The notes under the pieces: generated by a model
What the model saw: only the letters and a program-made list of their open reading frames with translations
Database searches by the model: none
What the model was told of the DNA's origin: nothing
Origin: Balanoglossus misakiensis
Lineage: Eukaryota; Hemichordata
Direction: 5' to 3'
Assembly: GCA_040954595.2 (NCBI GenBank)
Contig: CM082593.2
Coordinates: forward strand, 8,990,001-9,054,000
DNA: 64,000 nucleotides
Shown here: one piece after another, positions 23,187 to 34,198 of the stretch
How positions within the stretch are numbered: position 1 is the first letter of the stretch
How the letters are laid out: each line of letters opens with the position of its first letter
Made by a program: the position numbers and the translations under genes

Positions 23187-23618
23187 GTAACACCACAGAG
23201 GGGCTCTCCCTCCGCAATTTTATTGTGTGTTTGTTTGTTGTTGTTGTTGATTGGCATTATAAACAAATACATATTTCTTTGTCAATAAATATGGTTTGTT
23301 GACATGTAAGGGTTAGGTTATTAGGGTATATTTGACAGGTTATGGTATATTCAACTGTTAGTATTAGAGTTGGCATTTTTGCGATCCACGGCCAGCATCA
23401 CCCTCTCTTCGTGGCTTAGTGATGCCCGGGGCCGTGGATCGAAAAAAGTGCCAACACTAATGCTAACCGTTGAATATTCCCTAACACTTACATGTCAACA
23501 AACCATATTTATTAATAAAGAAATATGTATTTGTTTATAATGCCAATCATCAACAACAACAACAACAACAAACAAACAAACAATAAAATCGCGGAGGGAG
23601 AGCCCCCTGTGGTAACAC
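23187..23618. mobile_element. Fold-back element, about 430 bp, arms about 200 bp
   Basis: Left and right halves are reverse complements nearly to the centre (around 23,400). Landmarks on the left arm are GGGGCTCTCCCTCCGC, TTGGCATTATAAACAAATAC and CCATATTTATT-type sequence, all mirrored on the right. Both arms carry a (TTG/CAA)n-type microsatellite of different length. The centre holds CGATCCACGGCC mirrored by GGCCGTGGATCG. It lies about 150 bp upstream of the first segmental-duplication unit and is absent at the equivalent place in unit 2. Confidence 0.85.
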
Positions 23619-23814
23619 ACTACAGTATAACTTTTAAGGCAAAGCAATAGCGAATAAACTGACCAGAATTAGTTTTGTTGTTGGGGAGATTTTTGGCACC
23701 ATCGAGACTGTTATAAGCTACCAGTGTCAGCTATGGCATAGCTGTTAACACGCAGCCCTGCCACGCAGAGCTACTATGACTGGTTACTAACTTCTATGTC
23801 TATTTGATTCACAG

Positions 23815-23889
23815 ATGCTGCCTGAAAATGTCTGCGTTTCAACTCGGGATTCTCTTCCTCGTCCGAGGCGAGTTTAAGACCGCTCAATG
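23815..23889 (+). other. Exon-like island 1a (75 nt)
   Basis: Bounded by the acceptor TATTTGATTCACAG and the donor GTAAGCATGACTTGC. Its copy in unit 2 (30,458-30,532) has the same length and about 88% identity. One frame is open in both copies (..FQLGILFLVRGEFKTAQ here), with 75 nt in phase 2-2. Another frame starts with an ATG at the first base and stops after about 20 codons. The flanks match the other islands in this region better than the islands match each other. Coding status is undecided and an untranslated exon of a long non-coding RNA is equally possible. Confidence 0.5.
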
Positions 23890-24455
23890 GTAAGCATGAC
23901 TTGCTATATATTTTCTTTTATCACGCGTTGCAAACGGTACAATAGGAAGCAATGTATGTCTACGAACTAATTTACACATTCCAGCTTTCAATACTTGTTT
24001 TTTCCCCTTCGAATTCTGGCCTTGATTGCCTGTGATATGGTAGTGATGACATGAATTAAATGGACAACTCACAAGTTCAAATCTTAACATGGAGCATAGA
24101 ATAAATTTGGATGCATTTCTTTAAACATATAGCTAAAATTACTCCCATACCAATACACAGGGAGATACTGTAGCTTTGGCTGAACATGCGCTAGTCCAAC
24201 ACCATGCTTAATCAAACTGGCTAAGAAGTCTATTATCATATTAGACTTATGAAGGACAGTAATGTTGTTTAAAGTGACAAAAACAATAATTTAGGTCAGA
24301 AAGAAAAATGTAAATCATGACACAAACAGGCTGGATATTTTTTCTGACCCTATATTATACCATGTTTTGCATATTTTCACTATTTAGTATTGCCCACATA
24401 ATTCTAAAGCAAGGTTGATTGGTTACTTATTAATATGCATATATTTGATTCACAG

Positions 24456-24528
24456 TCTTAAACACAGCATTTCAACGTATGCCGGAGGAGGGAGAGAATA
24501 CCTAGGCCTGATCCAAGACCGCTTTCCG
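24456..24528 (+). other. Exon-like island 2a (73 nt)
   Basis: Acceptor ATATTTGATTCACAG, donor GTAAGCACAACTTGCTG. The frame compatible with island 1a (phase 2) is open: LKHSISTYAGGGREYLGLIQ. The copy in unit 2 (33,072-33,144) differs by three bases and keeps the frame. Islands 1 and 2 are themselves related. They share the upstream GATTGGTTACT-type sequence, the acceptor, the ATTTCAAC core, the terminal AAGACCGCT and the donor, with a spacing of 641 bp. Confidence 0.5.
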
Positions 24529-24936
24529 GTAAGCACAACTTGCTGTATACATGCTCCATAGCTTGTTTGTAAAGGCTACCTTTTCCCATCAAACAGTGAA
24601 GTCGCCCTTTCAAAATTATGGTGGTGGCAAGCCACAACTGGTTATCATGAAGAGTTGGACACCACTAATAATCATTTTAATATTTTCCAATGGGTAACCT
24701 TTATGTAACACTATCCTCAACAATTTCAGTCAACAAGATTTATATTTCGCTGTATAGCAAGGCCGAACAAATATGACTGATTGATAGGGATTTATCTGAA
24801 AATATGACAAAATCAACAAATACAGAATAATAAGTCACCAAACATGTATCATGTTTTATTCGAGGGAACATGAGCAGGGTCCCATAAACCTGCGAACCCA
24901 TGCTACCCATGACTTTACAAATGTTTCCGTCATACT

Positions 24937-25285
24937 ATGCAGAAAATTCTGGCTGCTTTAAATAGGTTTTCACTTTGCACTAGGGGGTCAAATCCCATTG
25001 CATTCTGGGCGAAAAGTTCACAACCAACTGTAGTAAGAGATAGAAGAAATGATATGTTTACTGTATTTCATGACTTCCTTTGGTCAAACATGTCTGTCTC
25101 TGTAGTTAGCATATTAAACCCATTAAACTGTTTTTCACATTTTGTTATTTTTTCTGTTAAAAAGTTCCAGAATGACCCATCATCACTTTAGCATATGAAC
25201 TCCCATTTCTTTAACATGGCAAAAATCGGCCATCTTGAAATTGTCGACCGTATGAGATTTTCATCACTCACTTAGGGTAGCTTAA
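24937..25285 (+). repeat. Dispersed repeat, copy B (inside unit 1)
   Basis: Matches 4,815-5,170 and 33,338-33,680, sharing GTCAAATC(C/A)CATTGCATTC, AAATGATATGTTTACTGTAT and GGCCATCTTGAAATTGT. The 84-codon ORF is not conserved in copy C and is not a gene. Confidence 0.8.
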
Positions 25286-25839
25286 AACGTATTTCAGGGG
25301 AGAATTGTATAGGCATGACTTGGTCTGTAAATTTGATGAAATACCTACCTGCAAATTGTTCACAAGCAGCTGACTGTACTGAAAGACTGGAAGTGTTGTG
25401 TACTTATTTTACAAATTCAATATTTGTAATTAGACCATGTCATGTATATCTTGGGGATTGCTCGATCGCAATGTCTCTGCTGGTACAATGTCCTTTTAAC
25501 TTGTACAGTAATATGGTAGTGATTGTAAGTTTGTGTGCAGCATTTGTAAATTATTTTCAATTTATAAATTATTTCTAAGTTTCTTCATTCTCAAATTGCT
25601 TGCCCAACTGCATTAAAATTTAAATTTTGGTATGATTTTGAGTAGGCTTTCTGTTTCAAATTTATTTTCTACACTTTTTGAAATTTTTTGGTAAAATGAT
25701 TTTCCATGGAAAATCTGATTTCCCTGTAATTCGGTTGACAGGATTTTCACCAGATCTCTAAATCATGAAGTACATGTATCAGAATTGCATCGCCCCCTCC
25801 CCCCCAAAAAAAATTCTAGTCACCCTTGGCATGTAGTAT

Positions 25840-28371
25840 TAGTGGAGCGGCCAAACCCCAATTTTCATCGCGATTGTGCATTTTGTGATAAAAACACCAA
25901 ACTTGGCTCAGATGTGTGTTACTGTGTACTAAGCAAATTCAGATAGCGAGCCACTTAATATCTGTTAACGGGTAGCCATGGCAACCATTTTTCAAAATGG
26001 CCGCCACTACATTAATCTTTCACACAAAATAACGACTAAAGAACACCAAGGTACTTTCAGATTATGATATTTGAAACCAGAAACTATAGAAAGGGTATTT
26101 GTGGTCACCGAAATAGTTCTGAATATAGAATAAAGGATAAAACACAGTTTAACGTCTACAGTACAGCAGCATAACAAATCGATTGTGCATTTTGTGATAC
26201 AAGCACCAAACTTGGCTATGTGCATTAATGTGTACTAAACAAATTCAGATAGTGAGCCACAATATCTGTTGATGAGTTTCCATGGCAACTATTTTTTCAT
26301 TTTTTCAAAATGGCCGCCAATACAGATAATCTCACCCACAAAATAACAATTATAAAACTCCAAAATAAATTCATATTACAAAATTTGAAACAAGAAACTG
26401 CTCAAAGAGTAATTTCTAAAATTTTTATCATCACTGAACTAGTTAAAGGGGTAAATACAGGATCGAGATTCAGTCGCTAAAGAAATTCAAGTTTGGTAAT
26501 AACCACGATTACAACAAACTTAGTTAAAACACTGTATAACCATAGATATATTATAATAGTGACCTGGCATAAACAACATTTTCATAAAATTTGGGCATTT
26601 TGTGATAAAAGTTTAACAGGTAAACCTCAGTTGATTCGTTATTTTCCCCATAAAAATATCTTTCATGAACAAAATTCCAAATTTAGTCAACCCAGGAAAA
26701 AACGGCATCTTGTTTCTCAACCTTATAAATTGATCTGACCAGTTTGAATCAGTGCAGAATCTAGCTTTTCTATTTTATCTTCATCAAATGATTCATGCAA
26801 ATAAAGAATCACTTCCCCATAAAATGATGGCAGAAAGCCAGTATCATGACAGTCGATTGGTTTGTTAAAGTTACTATAGAAACTAACTATGTCTAGGTTG
26901 TATGTACATAGATAGATGCTAGGAATCAAAATCAAAATCTGTTTCAAACTTTTCATCCAATACTTGTCCTTCGGAAAGCGTTTTGATGAAGTCGCTTGAA
27001 GTGCTTTGTATTGCTCATGTTATCGATAATTTTAATCGCACCTTGATGATAGTCAGCAGTTCTATTTTGACATGTTATGTTGTGTTTTTTGAACCCCCAA
27101 AATCAAAGAATAAAATGATAAAATGAAAATAAGCTTCAAAACACCAAAAGTCTTCAGGATCACAGCTTTTCTGTAAAGAGTAAGATTTCGCTTACTTCAT
27201 GCTATTAAATGAAATGAAGTTTTCCTAATATCTCTTGCAAAGTCGGATCTTTACACATTGAGATATTAGAATGAAAGTACATTCCAAGTGACTTGTTGGG
27301 AGCATTGGGCCACCTAATCCCAGAAAATTGCAATAATACCTGTTTTTCCATTTACCAATCTAAAGGCCAACTGCTTGTATCTTTAGTTGGGTTTTTATAA
27401 TTAACACACATTTTTGACAATATTTATGGCATGATGAACACTATTCTTGACAAATAAAATAATGTTGTGTCCCCCGGTGTAATTTTTATGAGTTTGGAAT
27501 CATAGACACCATTTATCTTTTGGTCAACTCTGTTAACAGTCGCCAAAATTGCTGGAGTCGAACTGATACATGATCTAAAGTATCAAGACATATGGTCGAT
27601 TATTAACGTTTCAGCAATTCGACTTAAGTTTCTTTAATTTCCTATGGCATTTTGACAAACATCAACGCCCCGAAAAAAACGTTGTCAACGCTGCGGTCGC
27701 GATTGTGGTCGAAACAAAGCCAACATTTTCGCATGGTTTGTTACCCGGGGTCCATTTAGATTGCATTGCGTTTGAGGCCCTATGTGTATGTCTGTCGACC
27801 AATAAACGCGACGACCGTGGACTCAGTTTGGATCAACGTCTATTTCGGGCAGTGGACTCTCAGTTGATAAGGAAATTTTACCAGTCACGAGTAAGCTAAG
27901 CCCGCATCCGTGTGCAATTCGAATATATCGGTGATCTGTTAATATGATTATCATTGGCTAAGGTGGTAAACTGTTGTGATTCATATGACGTGTAATTTAT
28001 GTACTGCAAGTTAAATATCGCAATTAGCCTAATGTTTGACGATAGACAGTATGGTTTCACTTCTAGAGGAGCACCTATTAATTAGTTTAGTAACCATAAT
28101 ATCTTTGCAAATCATTCTTTACACAGTTCCTTGTATCAAATATAGTAATCTAAATTTATTTTGGTGTTTACAGTTGTTATTTGGTGGGTGAAATTATCTG
28201 TATTGGTGGCCATTTTGAAAAATCGGTTGCCATGGAAACTCATCAACAGATATTTAGTGGCTCGCTATCTGAATTTGTTTAGTACACATTAACACACATC
28301 TGAGCCAAGTTTGGTGCTTTTATCACAAAATGCACAATCGCTATGAAAATTAGGGTTTGGCCGCTCCACTA
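25840..28371. mobile_element. 2,532-bp DNA transposon with long TIRs, empty site preserved in unit 2
   Basis: The outer ends are TAGTGGAGCGGCCAAACCC (25,840) and its exact reverse complement ending at 28,371. The inverted repeat continues for about 165 bp, through CACAAAATGCACAATCG, TTCAGATAGCGAGCCAC and the CCATGGCAACC/GGCCGCCA blocks. The left subterminal region is directly duplicated (about 25,887-26,010 and 26,178-26,325). TAT flanks both ends (25,837-25,839 and 28,372-28,374). Deleting the element and one TAT gives exactly the sequence length found at the equivalent place in unit 2 (34,176-34,197). No transposase is recognisable, so it is non-autonomous. A 3-bp duplication with a TAGTGG terminus does not clearly fit a superfamily I can name. 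Confidence 0.88.
27680..27892 (+). other. Exon-like coding patch inside the transposon
   Basis: Within the AT-rich element, a CG-richer patch (CTGCGGTCGCGATTG and onward) holds a plus-strand frame with FEALCVCLSTNKRDDRGLSL and LDQRLFRAVDSQLIRKFYQS, ending at a possible donor CACGA|GTAAGC near 27,892. The composition differs from the rest of the element. It might be a captured host fragment or a relic of a transposon gene. No family is recognised. The frame has no clear ATG (it opens from GTG), which weakens a stand-alone gene. Confidence 0.25.
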
Positions 28372-28374
28372 TAT

Positions 28375-30385
28375 TAGCCATTGATCTGGGAAAGTTACAA
28401 AAATGTGTTGTCCAAGCACGTTGAAGGTACAAGTGGTTTTTACACTAGCTATGAAGGCATTTTATTAAAATTATTAGGTCCCGTTTGGTATATGTATTTA
28501 TACCATGGGACCTTACAGGATCAGTTGCACCTGTATGTATGGATGTCTGTATGGATGTTTGTCTGTGTGTCCATCAACATCAAACATTTGGAAACTACTG
28601 GCGTGTGACCTTGATATTTAGTGTGGAGATGTAGGCAAGGCAGTAGGTGGGAGTTTGTCTAAATGAAGTTGTTATTGCCAAAATATGCAAGTGAGCTGGG
28701 AAAGTGTCAAATTTGTCAAAACTGAGGAACTCAAAAACTACTGGGTAAATTCCTTTAAAAATTGAAAATTGATATGCATGTACCTTATAGTAACCTCACA
28801 CAGCCCTTTATGTTGTCAGCTTATGTGAATTTCCAATGTTTATGCATTTTTTGTCTCCACATTATCGGTAAAAAATCTACTTTTCTGGAATTGATCAGCT
28901 GACTTGTTTGAAATTTAGTATGAAGATTCGCAGGTGATCTGAGTTACCATAGTTTTGATGAAAGTGTTTCAAAATTTGTGTATTTTAATTGTGTAGCAAT
29001 TTTTAGGTCCCATGGCATGTGGTTTGTGAATATATTTAACCCTAACAGTGCCAAGTCAGTAGGAAACGTAGTTATTTTCCTACCCCCCTAGAATCCCGGG
29101 CATACTTGACTGTGGAGAAATGAATTGGTATCAGACTGTGTAATGTCAAATATTTGAACAGCTGAGTACATACTAAACCGCCTCTGCTGGGTAATTTGAT
29201 CAGGCCAAGATGATCATAAACAGTGGATACAGCTAGATTTAGGCAAACGACCCTGTCTAAATACACACATGGCAGCTAATCAAAGAAACCAACACTGTCT
29301 AAATACGTATTCCAGTGATGATACGTATCTATATGGACTTGAGACTCTAACGGGTTATGACACCCGGTAGCAATAGGGAAATATACGATTGGGACCTTAT
29401 GGAATGACTTGCATCTGTATGTATGGATGAACGGATGAAAACTGCTGTGCATATCACTTCCATATTTAGTGTGTAGATGAAGGCGGGGCTGTAGATGGGA
29501 TTTTGTTCAAATGAGGTTGCCATTGCCAAAAGTATTACCTGTGAAAATGTGAAATTGGTCAAAAGTCAGAAACTCAGCAACCACTGGTCAGATTGATCTG
29601 AAAACTTGTATGTCAATAAACCCCATACAGTCCTGTATGCTTTGAGCTAATATTATGAATTTTCTAATGTTTATTAATTTTTTGTCTTTTTCCAAATTAT
29701 TGGTAAAAAAATCTTCACTTCTGAAAGCGATAGTCCGACTCCTTCGAAATTTAGTATGAAGCTTCCTATAGATGGTCCGAGTTACCATATTTTTTGTTCA
29801 GATTGTTGTAAAATAGGCATATTTATAATTTTGAGCAATTATGCCAATTTTGGTCAGAATGCTTTGCAATTTGGTAGGCAGATTCCCAGGGGTAACCCAA
29901 GTGAAATGTCTTAAAAATGGTTAAAACTTCATCTTTGTCTTATTTGGAGATATTTTATGCAATCTTTGTCAAAAACTGTTTTCTCTGAAAACGTTCAAAC
30001 CGTTGTCTGGTTGCTTTGAACTTTGGCAGGAATGTTCCTTGTAGTGATTGAAGTAAGATGGTGTACAATTATAGTGATTTTTGCATATTTGTGTTTTTGC
30101 CACTTTTGAACAAATGTGTTTTTCTTTGAAACTGCTTTTTTGATGGCTTTGAAATATGGTAGGAAAATTCCTAGGGGTAACCCAAATTTTTTTTCTGATT
30201 GCTTTAGAAGTTGGTTTACAATTTCATAACACATGTACCTGTATGTGCGACTTTTATTAAAGTCTGGTTTTTAATATTTAGGTAGTTTTGTTGTAAATTC
30301 TTTGTTTTTGGATAGCAAATCTTCTCTTGAACCAATTGCCCAGTTTCTTTGAAAGTTACTGTTAACAAGGTGAGTTGGTACACCC
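28375..30385 (+). repeat. Field of degenerate repeats of about 120-150 bp period (unit 1)
   Basis: It contains GGTCCCRTTTGG...CATGGGACCTTA modules (about 28,476 and 29,385), then repeated sentences built on GCTTTGAAATTTGGTAGG - ATTCCTAGGGGTAACCC - AAGTAAGATG at about 29,741, 29,860, 30,010 and 30,143. Spacing of these anchors is about 120-150 bp. The reverse complement of the same motif family is found at 62.4-63.6 kb. Small ORFs here are not conserved between modules. Another 115 bp (30,295-30,409) leads into unit 2. Confidence 0.7.
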
Positions 30386-30457
30386 AACTTAGACTTTTAC
30401 ATCCAACTTAGAGCTACTATGACTGGTTACTAACTTCTAGGTCTATTTGATTCTCAG

Positions 30458-30532
30458 ATGCTGCCTGAGATTGCCTGCATTTCAACTCAGGATTCTCTTC
30501 CTCGTCTGGGGCGAGTTTAAGACCGCTCAATG
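30458..30532 (+). other. Exon-like island 1b (75 nt)
   Basis: Unit 2 copy of island 1a. The acceptor is TTGATTCTCAG, the donor GTAAGCATGACTTGC, with the same length and the same open frame (..FQLRILFLVWGEFKTAQ). Of the codon changes relative to 1a most alter the amino acid, so there is no sign of purifying selection in that frame. Confidence 0.5.
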
Positions 30533-30879
30533 GTAAGCATGACTTGCTATATATTTGCTTTTATCGGGCGTTGCAACCGAAGCAATAGGAAGCAATTTGT
30601 ATGTCTACGAACTAATTTACACATTCCAGTTATCAATACTTTTTTTTCCCTTCGAATTCTGGCCTCGATTGCCTGTGATATGATCGTGATGACATGAATT
30701 AAATGGTCAAGTTCAAATCTTCATGTGATGCATAAATTAAATTTGGATGCATTTCCTTAACCATATAGCTAGAAATTACTCCCATATCAATACACAGGGA
30801 GATACCGTAACTTTGGCTGAAAGTGTGCTAGTCCAACACCATGCTTAATCAAACTGGCTAAAGAGATCTATTATTATAG

Positions 30880-32235
30880 ATAGATAGATAGATAGATAGA
30901 TAGTTTTATTTCACCAGAAAGATGCATTTTACATAACTGGTGCGGACCAGGGAAGTAGTTCTAGTGGAACTAGTCGTGTCCCTGGCCCTAAATACATACA
31001 AATCATTGAAACAATTAATATAATTGCCAATTCATATCACAAAACAATAGTTGGTAGTCAAACAACGCGGTGACAAAGTAAACAGGTTTATAAAAGAGGT
31101 TAAATTAATCTATGCTCAACAGGTACATTTTCAGAGAGCTTTTAAATAAATTCCTTGATTGAATTGATTTTATTTGTGTGGGAATTTCATTCCAATGCTT
31201 GGCAATAGAATAGTATAAATTATTTTGAGATGAAGTAAGTTTTACTTTGGGAAGCGTAAACTTATCAGTAGAGGCAAATCTTGTAAAATATTTGTGTGAT
31301 ACAAATGAAGCATAGCGATCTAGTGAGTGGGCGTAATGCCCTGCCTTTAGATCATACGCAAAAACACAAGTTTGAAATTTACAGAGTTTGTAAACATTAA
31401 GAATTCCAAGTTGCTGAAAAAGTGGTGCGCTATGTGTATTGGGGCTAGAAAATGTTATAAGTCTTACAAGTCTCTTTTGCAATTTGAAAATACAATCTAA
31501 ATAGGTTTTATACGCATTTCCCCATATTTCGATACAAACAAAACCTACGGTCAGAGAGCTTTTTCAGTTTGTGCGCCCATTTTATGGAACAATTTACCCC
31601 TTGATATCAAAACCGCAAGAAGTGTCAATATTTTTAAGCGTAATTTGAAAACATACCTTTTTACTCGGTTTTATGTGTAACGTGTTCGATTGTGTCCTTT
31701 TAACTATTTTTACCAGCCTTGTATTTTTTAATCTACTCTTTTAGCTATGTACAATGCGCTGAGACGTATGTGTAGCGCATTTTAAACAATTCTTAATAAT
31801 AATAATAATAATAATAATAATACATTATATGGGGAAGGATAAGACAATTGTATAATAATAAAATTATAGACTTAGGGAGATAATGGTGTACATATGAAAT
31901 AATACCGATTTTTTGGCTAACCTTCTTAAAAATAATGTTGATGTGAGACTTCCAGGATAATGATGAGTCAAGAGTAACTCCAAGATAAACAGCAGAAGAA
32001 ACATTATGTAATGGTAAATCAGAGACATATAAATCTCCCTCAGGTTTAAACTTCGCCTGGGCTGTTTTGAAAATAACATAGTTTGTTTTGTCAATATTAA
32101 TAGTAAGTTTATTTGACTTACACCAGGTCTGTACTTTAGTTAGCTCAACATTCAGAGTGGCAAGATCAATTTTGTCCTGCTTATCTGAACAAAATAAATT
32201 GGTATCGTCAGCAAATAACCTGAATTGAAAATAGT
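30880..32235 (-). pseudogene. 5'-truncated non-LTR retrotransposon, split by a second one
   Basis: Minus-strand ORF2 remnant. 32,245-31,820 encodes LFADDTNLF (catalytic DD), LNVELTKVQTWCKSNKLTIN and IDKTNYVIFK, through to LLYNCLILPHIMY. 31,535-31,105 resumes with IEIWGNAYKT, LQKRLVRLITF and the C-terminal block AKHWNEIPTQIKS before the stop at 31,105. The 3' tail is a (TATC)n microsatellite (30,877-30,905, seen as GATA on the plus strand). Comparison with unit 1, where the sequence runs directly from CTATTATCATATTAGAC, locates the insertion to within about 10 bp. It is truncated just upstream of the catalytic motif and interrupted, so inactive. Confidence 0.92.
31537..31820 (+). pseudogene. 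Nested 3' fragment of another non-LTR retrotransposon
   Basis: A plus-strand 45-codon C-terminal ORF2 tail sits inside the minus-strand element: GQRAFSVCAPILWNNLPLD, then IFKRNLKTYLFTRFYV and a TAA at about 31,678. A short 3' UTR follows, then an (AAT)n tail at about 31,796-31,820. The host ORF reads up to the insertion (..LPHIMY) and resumes after it (IEIWGNAYKT), which shows this is a later insertion in the opposite direction. It is strongly 5'-truncated. ATACA occurs at both borders (31,532-31,536 and 31,820-31,824) and might be a target duplication. Confidence 0.88.
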
Positions 32236-33071
32236 ATAGACACATGAAGGAAAGTAATGTTGTTTAGAGTGAAATAAAACAATACCTTAGGCCGCAAAGA
32301 AAAATATAAATCATGACACAAACAGGCTGGATTTTTTTTTCAAAAATGTGTGCGTAAGATCACATTGGCTGATGGTGACCAAAGCCAGAGAAGCGCAGTC
32401 CTGAATTCGGAAATCTGATCAGTACCAGAAACTTGCTCAAGGCTACTAAATGCACAAAAAGTTTTGAGAATCTTTATAAAGATAAAAAATCACCAAGCGA
32501 CTATTGGGCTTGTCTGTGTTCAATATGTTTTCCCTGGTAACAACATCTACTTCCGCCACCACGCCATGAGATATACTGACAGCCACGTTTGAAACATTTT
32601 AGTATACTGATATTTAAAGTTTAAATTTTAAGGCTTACTTTTCTATACTTAAATAAATGTTTTATAATTGCCAACAATGTACATTCTTATGCTAATCAGT
32701 TGTATGAAAAGTGAGATGGATCAAATGCAAGTTTCATTTTCACAACAAACAAAGAAATCATTGTACAGTGTTACATAGATGTCAAAGTGCGTGTACACCT
32801 TCTGTCATTTACAGAATCTGATATCATGTCAGTTTCAGTTGTCACCTAATTGCAATGTTTGGGGTATATACCCATGTGGACCACTTTACTGCAGTACTGA
32901 TGTAAATGGAGTTTTAAGATCGACGTATTCCACTGTTGTACATTATCGCAGCACAGTCTGACCGTACATTATACCATGTTTTGCATATTTTCACTAATTA
33001 GTATGGCCCACATAATTCTAAAACAAAGTTGATTGGTTACTAATTAATATTTGCATATATTTGATTCACAG

Positions 33072-33144
33072 TCTTAAACACAGCATTTCAACGTATGCCG
33101 GAGGAGGAAGAGAATACCTAGGCCTTTTCCAAGACCGCTTTCCG
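33072..33144 (+). other. Exon-like island 2b (73 nt)
   Basis: Unit 2 copy of island 2a. Same acceptor ATATTTGATTCACAG, same donor GTAAGCACAACTTGCTG, three substitutions, frame kept (..YLGLFQDRFP). Confidence 0.5.
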
Positions 33145-33337
33145 GTAAGCACAACTTGCTGTATACATGCTCCATAGCTTGTTTGTAAATGCTACCTTTT
33201 CCCATCAAACAGTGGAGTCGCCCTTTCAAAATTATGGTGGTGGCAAGCCACAATCGGTTATCATGGAGAGTCCCATAAACTTACCAGCCCACGCTAGCCA
33301 TGACTTTACAAATGTTTCCCGTCATACTGTGCAGAAC

Positions 33338-33680
33338 ATACTGGCTGCCTTAAATAGGTTTTCACTTTGCGCTAGGGGGTCAAATCACATTGCATTCTGG
33401 GCGAAAAGTCCACAACCCACTGTAGTAAGAGATGGAAGAAATGATACATTTTTTGTATTTCATGCTTTGGTCAAACATGTCGTTCTCTGTAGTTAGCATA
33501 TTAAACTCATTAAACTTTTTTCACATTTTGTTATTTTTTCTGTTAAAAAGTTCAAGAATGACCCATTATCACTTTAGCTTATGAACTCCCATTTCTTTAA
33601 CATGGCAAAAATCGGCCATCTTGAAATTGTCGACAATATGAGATTTTCATCACTCACTTAGGGTAGCTTAAAACGTATTT
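33338..33680 (+). repeat. Dispersed repeat, copy C (inside unit 2)
   Basis: Matches copies A and B, with a short deletion near 33,450-33,470. The 109-codon ORF at 33,167-33,496 spans an intron-like region and this repeat and is not conserved in unit 1. Confidence 0.8.
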
Positions 33681-34198
33681 CAGGGGAGAATTGTATAGGC
33701 ATGACTTGGTCTGTAAATTTGATGAAATACCTACCTGCAAATTGTTCACAAGCAGCTGACTGTACTGAAAGACTGGAAGTGTTGTGTACTTATTTTACAT
33801 ATTCAATATTTGTAATTAGACCATGTCATGTATATCTTGGGGATTGCTCGATCGCAATGTCTCTGCTGGTACCATGGTAGTAATTGTAAGTTTGTGTGCG
33901 GCATTTGTAAATTATTTATAAATTATTTTGTAAATTTCCTCATTCTCAAATTACTTGCCCAACTGCATTAAACTTTAAATTTTGGTATGATTTTGAGTAG
34001 ACTTTTTGTTTCAAAATTATTTTCGACACTTTTGACATTTTTGGGTGATATGATTTTACATGGAAAATCTGATTTCCCTGTAATTTGGTTGACAGGATTT
34101 TCACCATATCTCTAAATCATGAAGTACATGTATCAGAATTTGCATCAGCCCCCCCCCCCCCCAAATTTTAGTCGCCTTTGGAAAGTCATATTAGCCAT

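Larger units (their letters stand above)
23767..30409 (+). repeat. Segmental tandem duplication, unit 1 (interrupted by a 2.5-kb transposon)
   Basis: Unit 1 starts at AGAGCTACTATGACTGGTTA (23,767), and the same sequence recurs at 30,410, so the unit is 6,643 bp, or about 4.1 kb without the inserted transposon. Homology to unit 2 covers both exon-like islands, the dispersed repeat block at 24.94 kb, the C-run region at 25.79 kb, and, after the transposon, the GTTACAAAAATGTGTTGTCC segment and the degenerate 140-bp field up to ACCCAACTTAGACT. Similarity is about 85-90% by eye. Confidence 0.85.

Noticed and set aside
22810-23302. 135- and 159-codon ORFs on opposite strands
   Set aside because: They overlap a hairpin and the start of a fold-back element. 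The palindromic sequence explains similar frames on both strands and no domain is seen.
23815-24528. Two-exon secreted or membrane protein from islands 1a and 2a
   Set aside because: The phases do fit in unit 1, but in unit 3 the same join gives an early stop, homologous positions of islands 1 and 2 are in different frames, and no start or further exons are evident. Kept as exon-like islands only.
32340-32960. A third insertion in unit 2
   Set aside because: Part of this stretch has a match in unit 3 (around 39,180-39,360), so absence from unit 1 is better explained as a deletion there.
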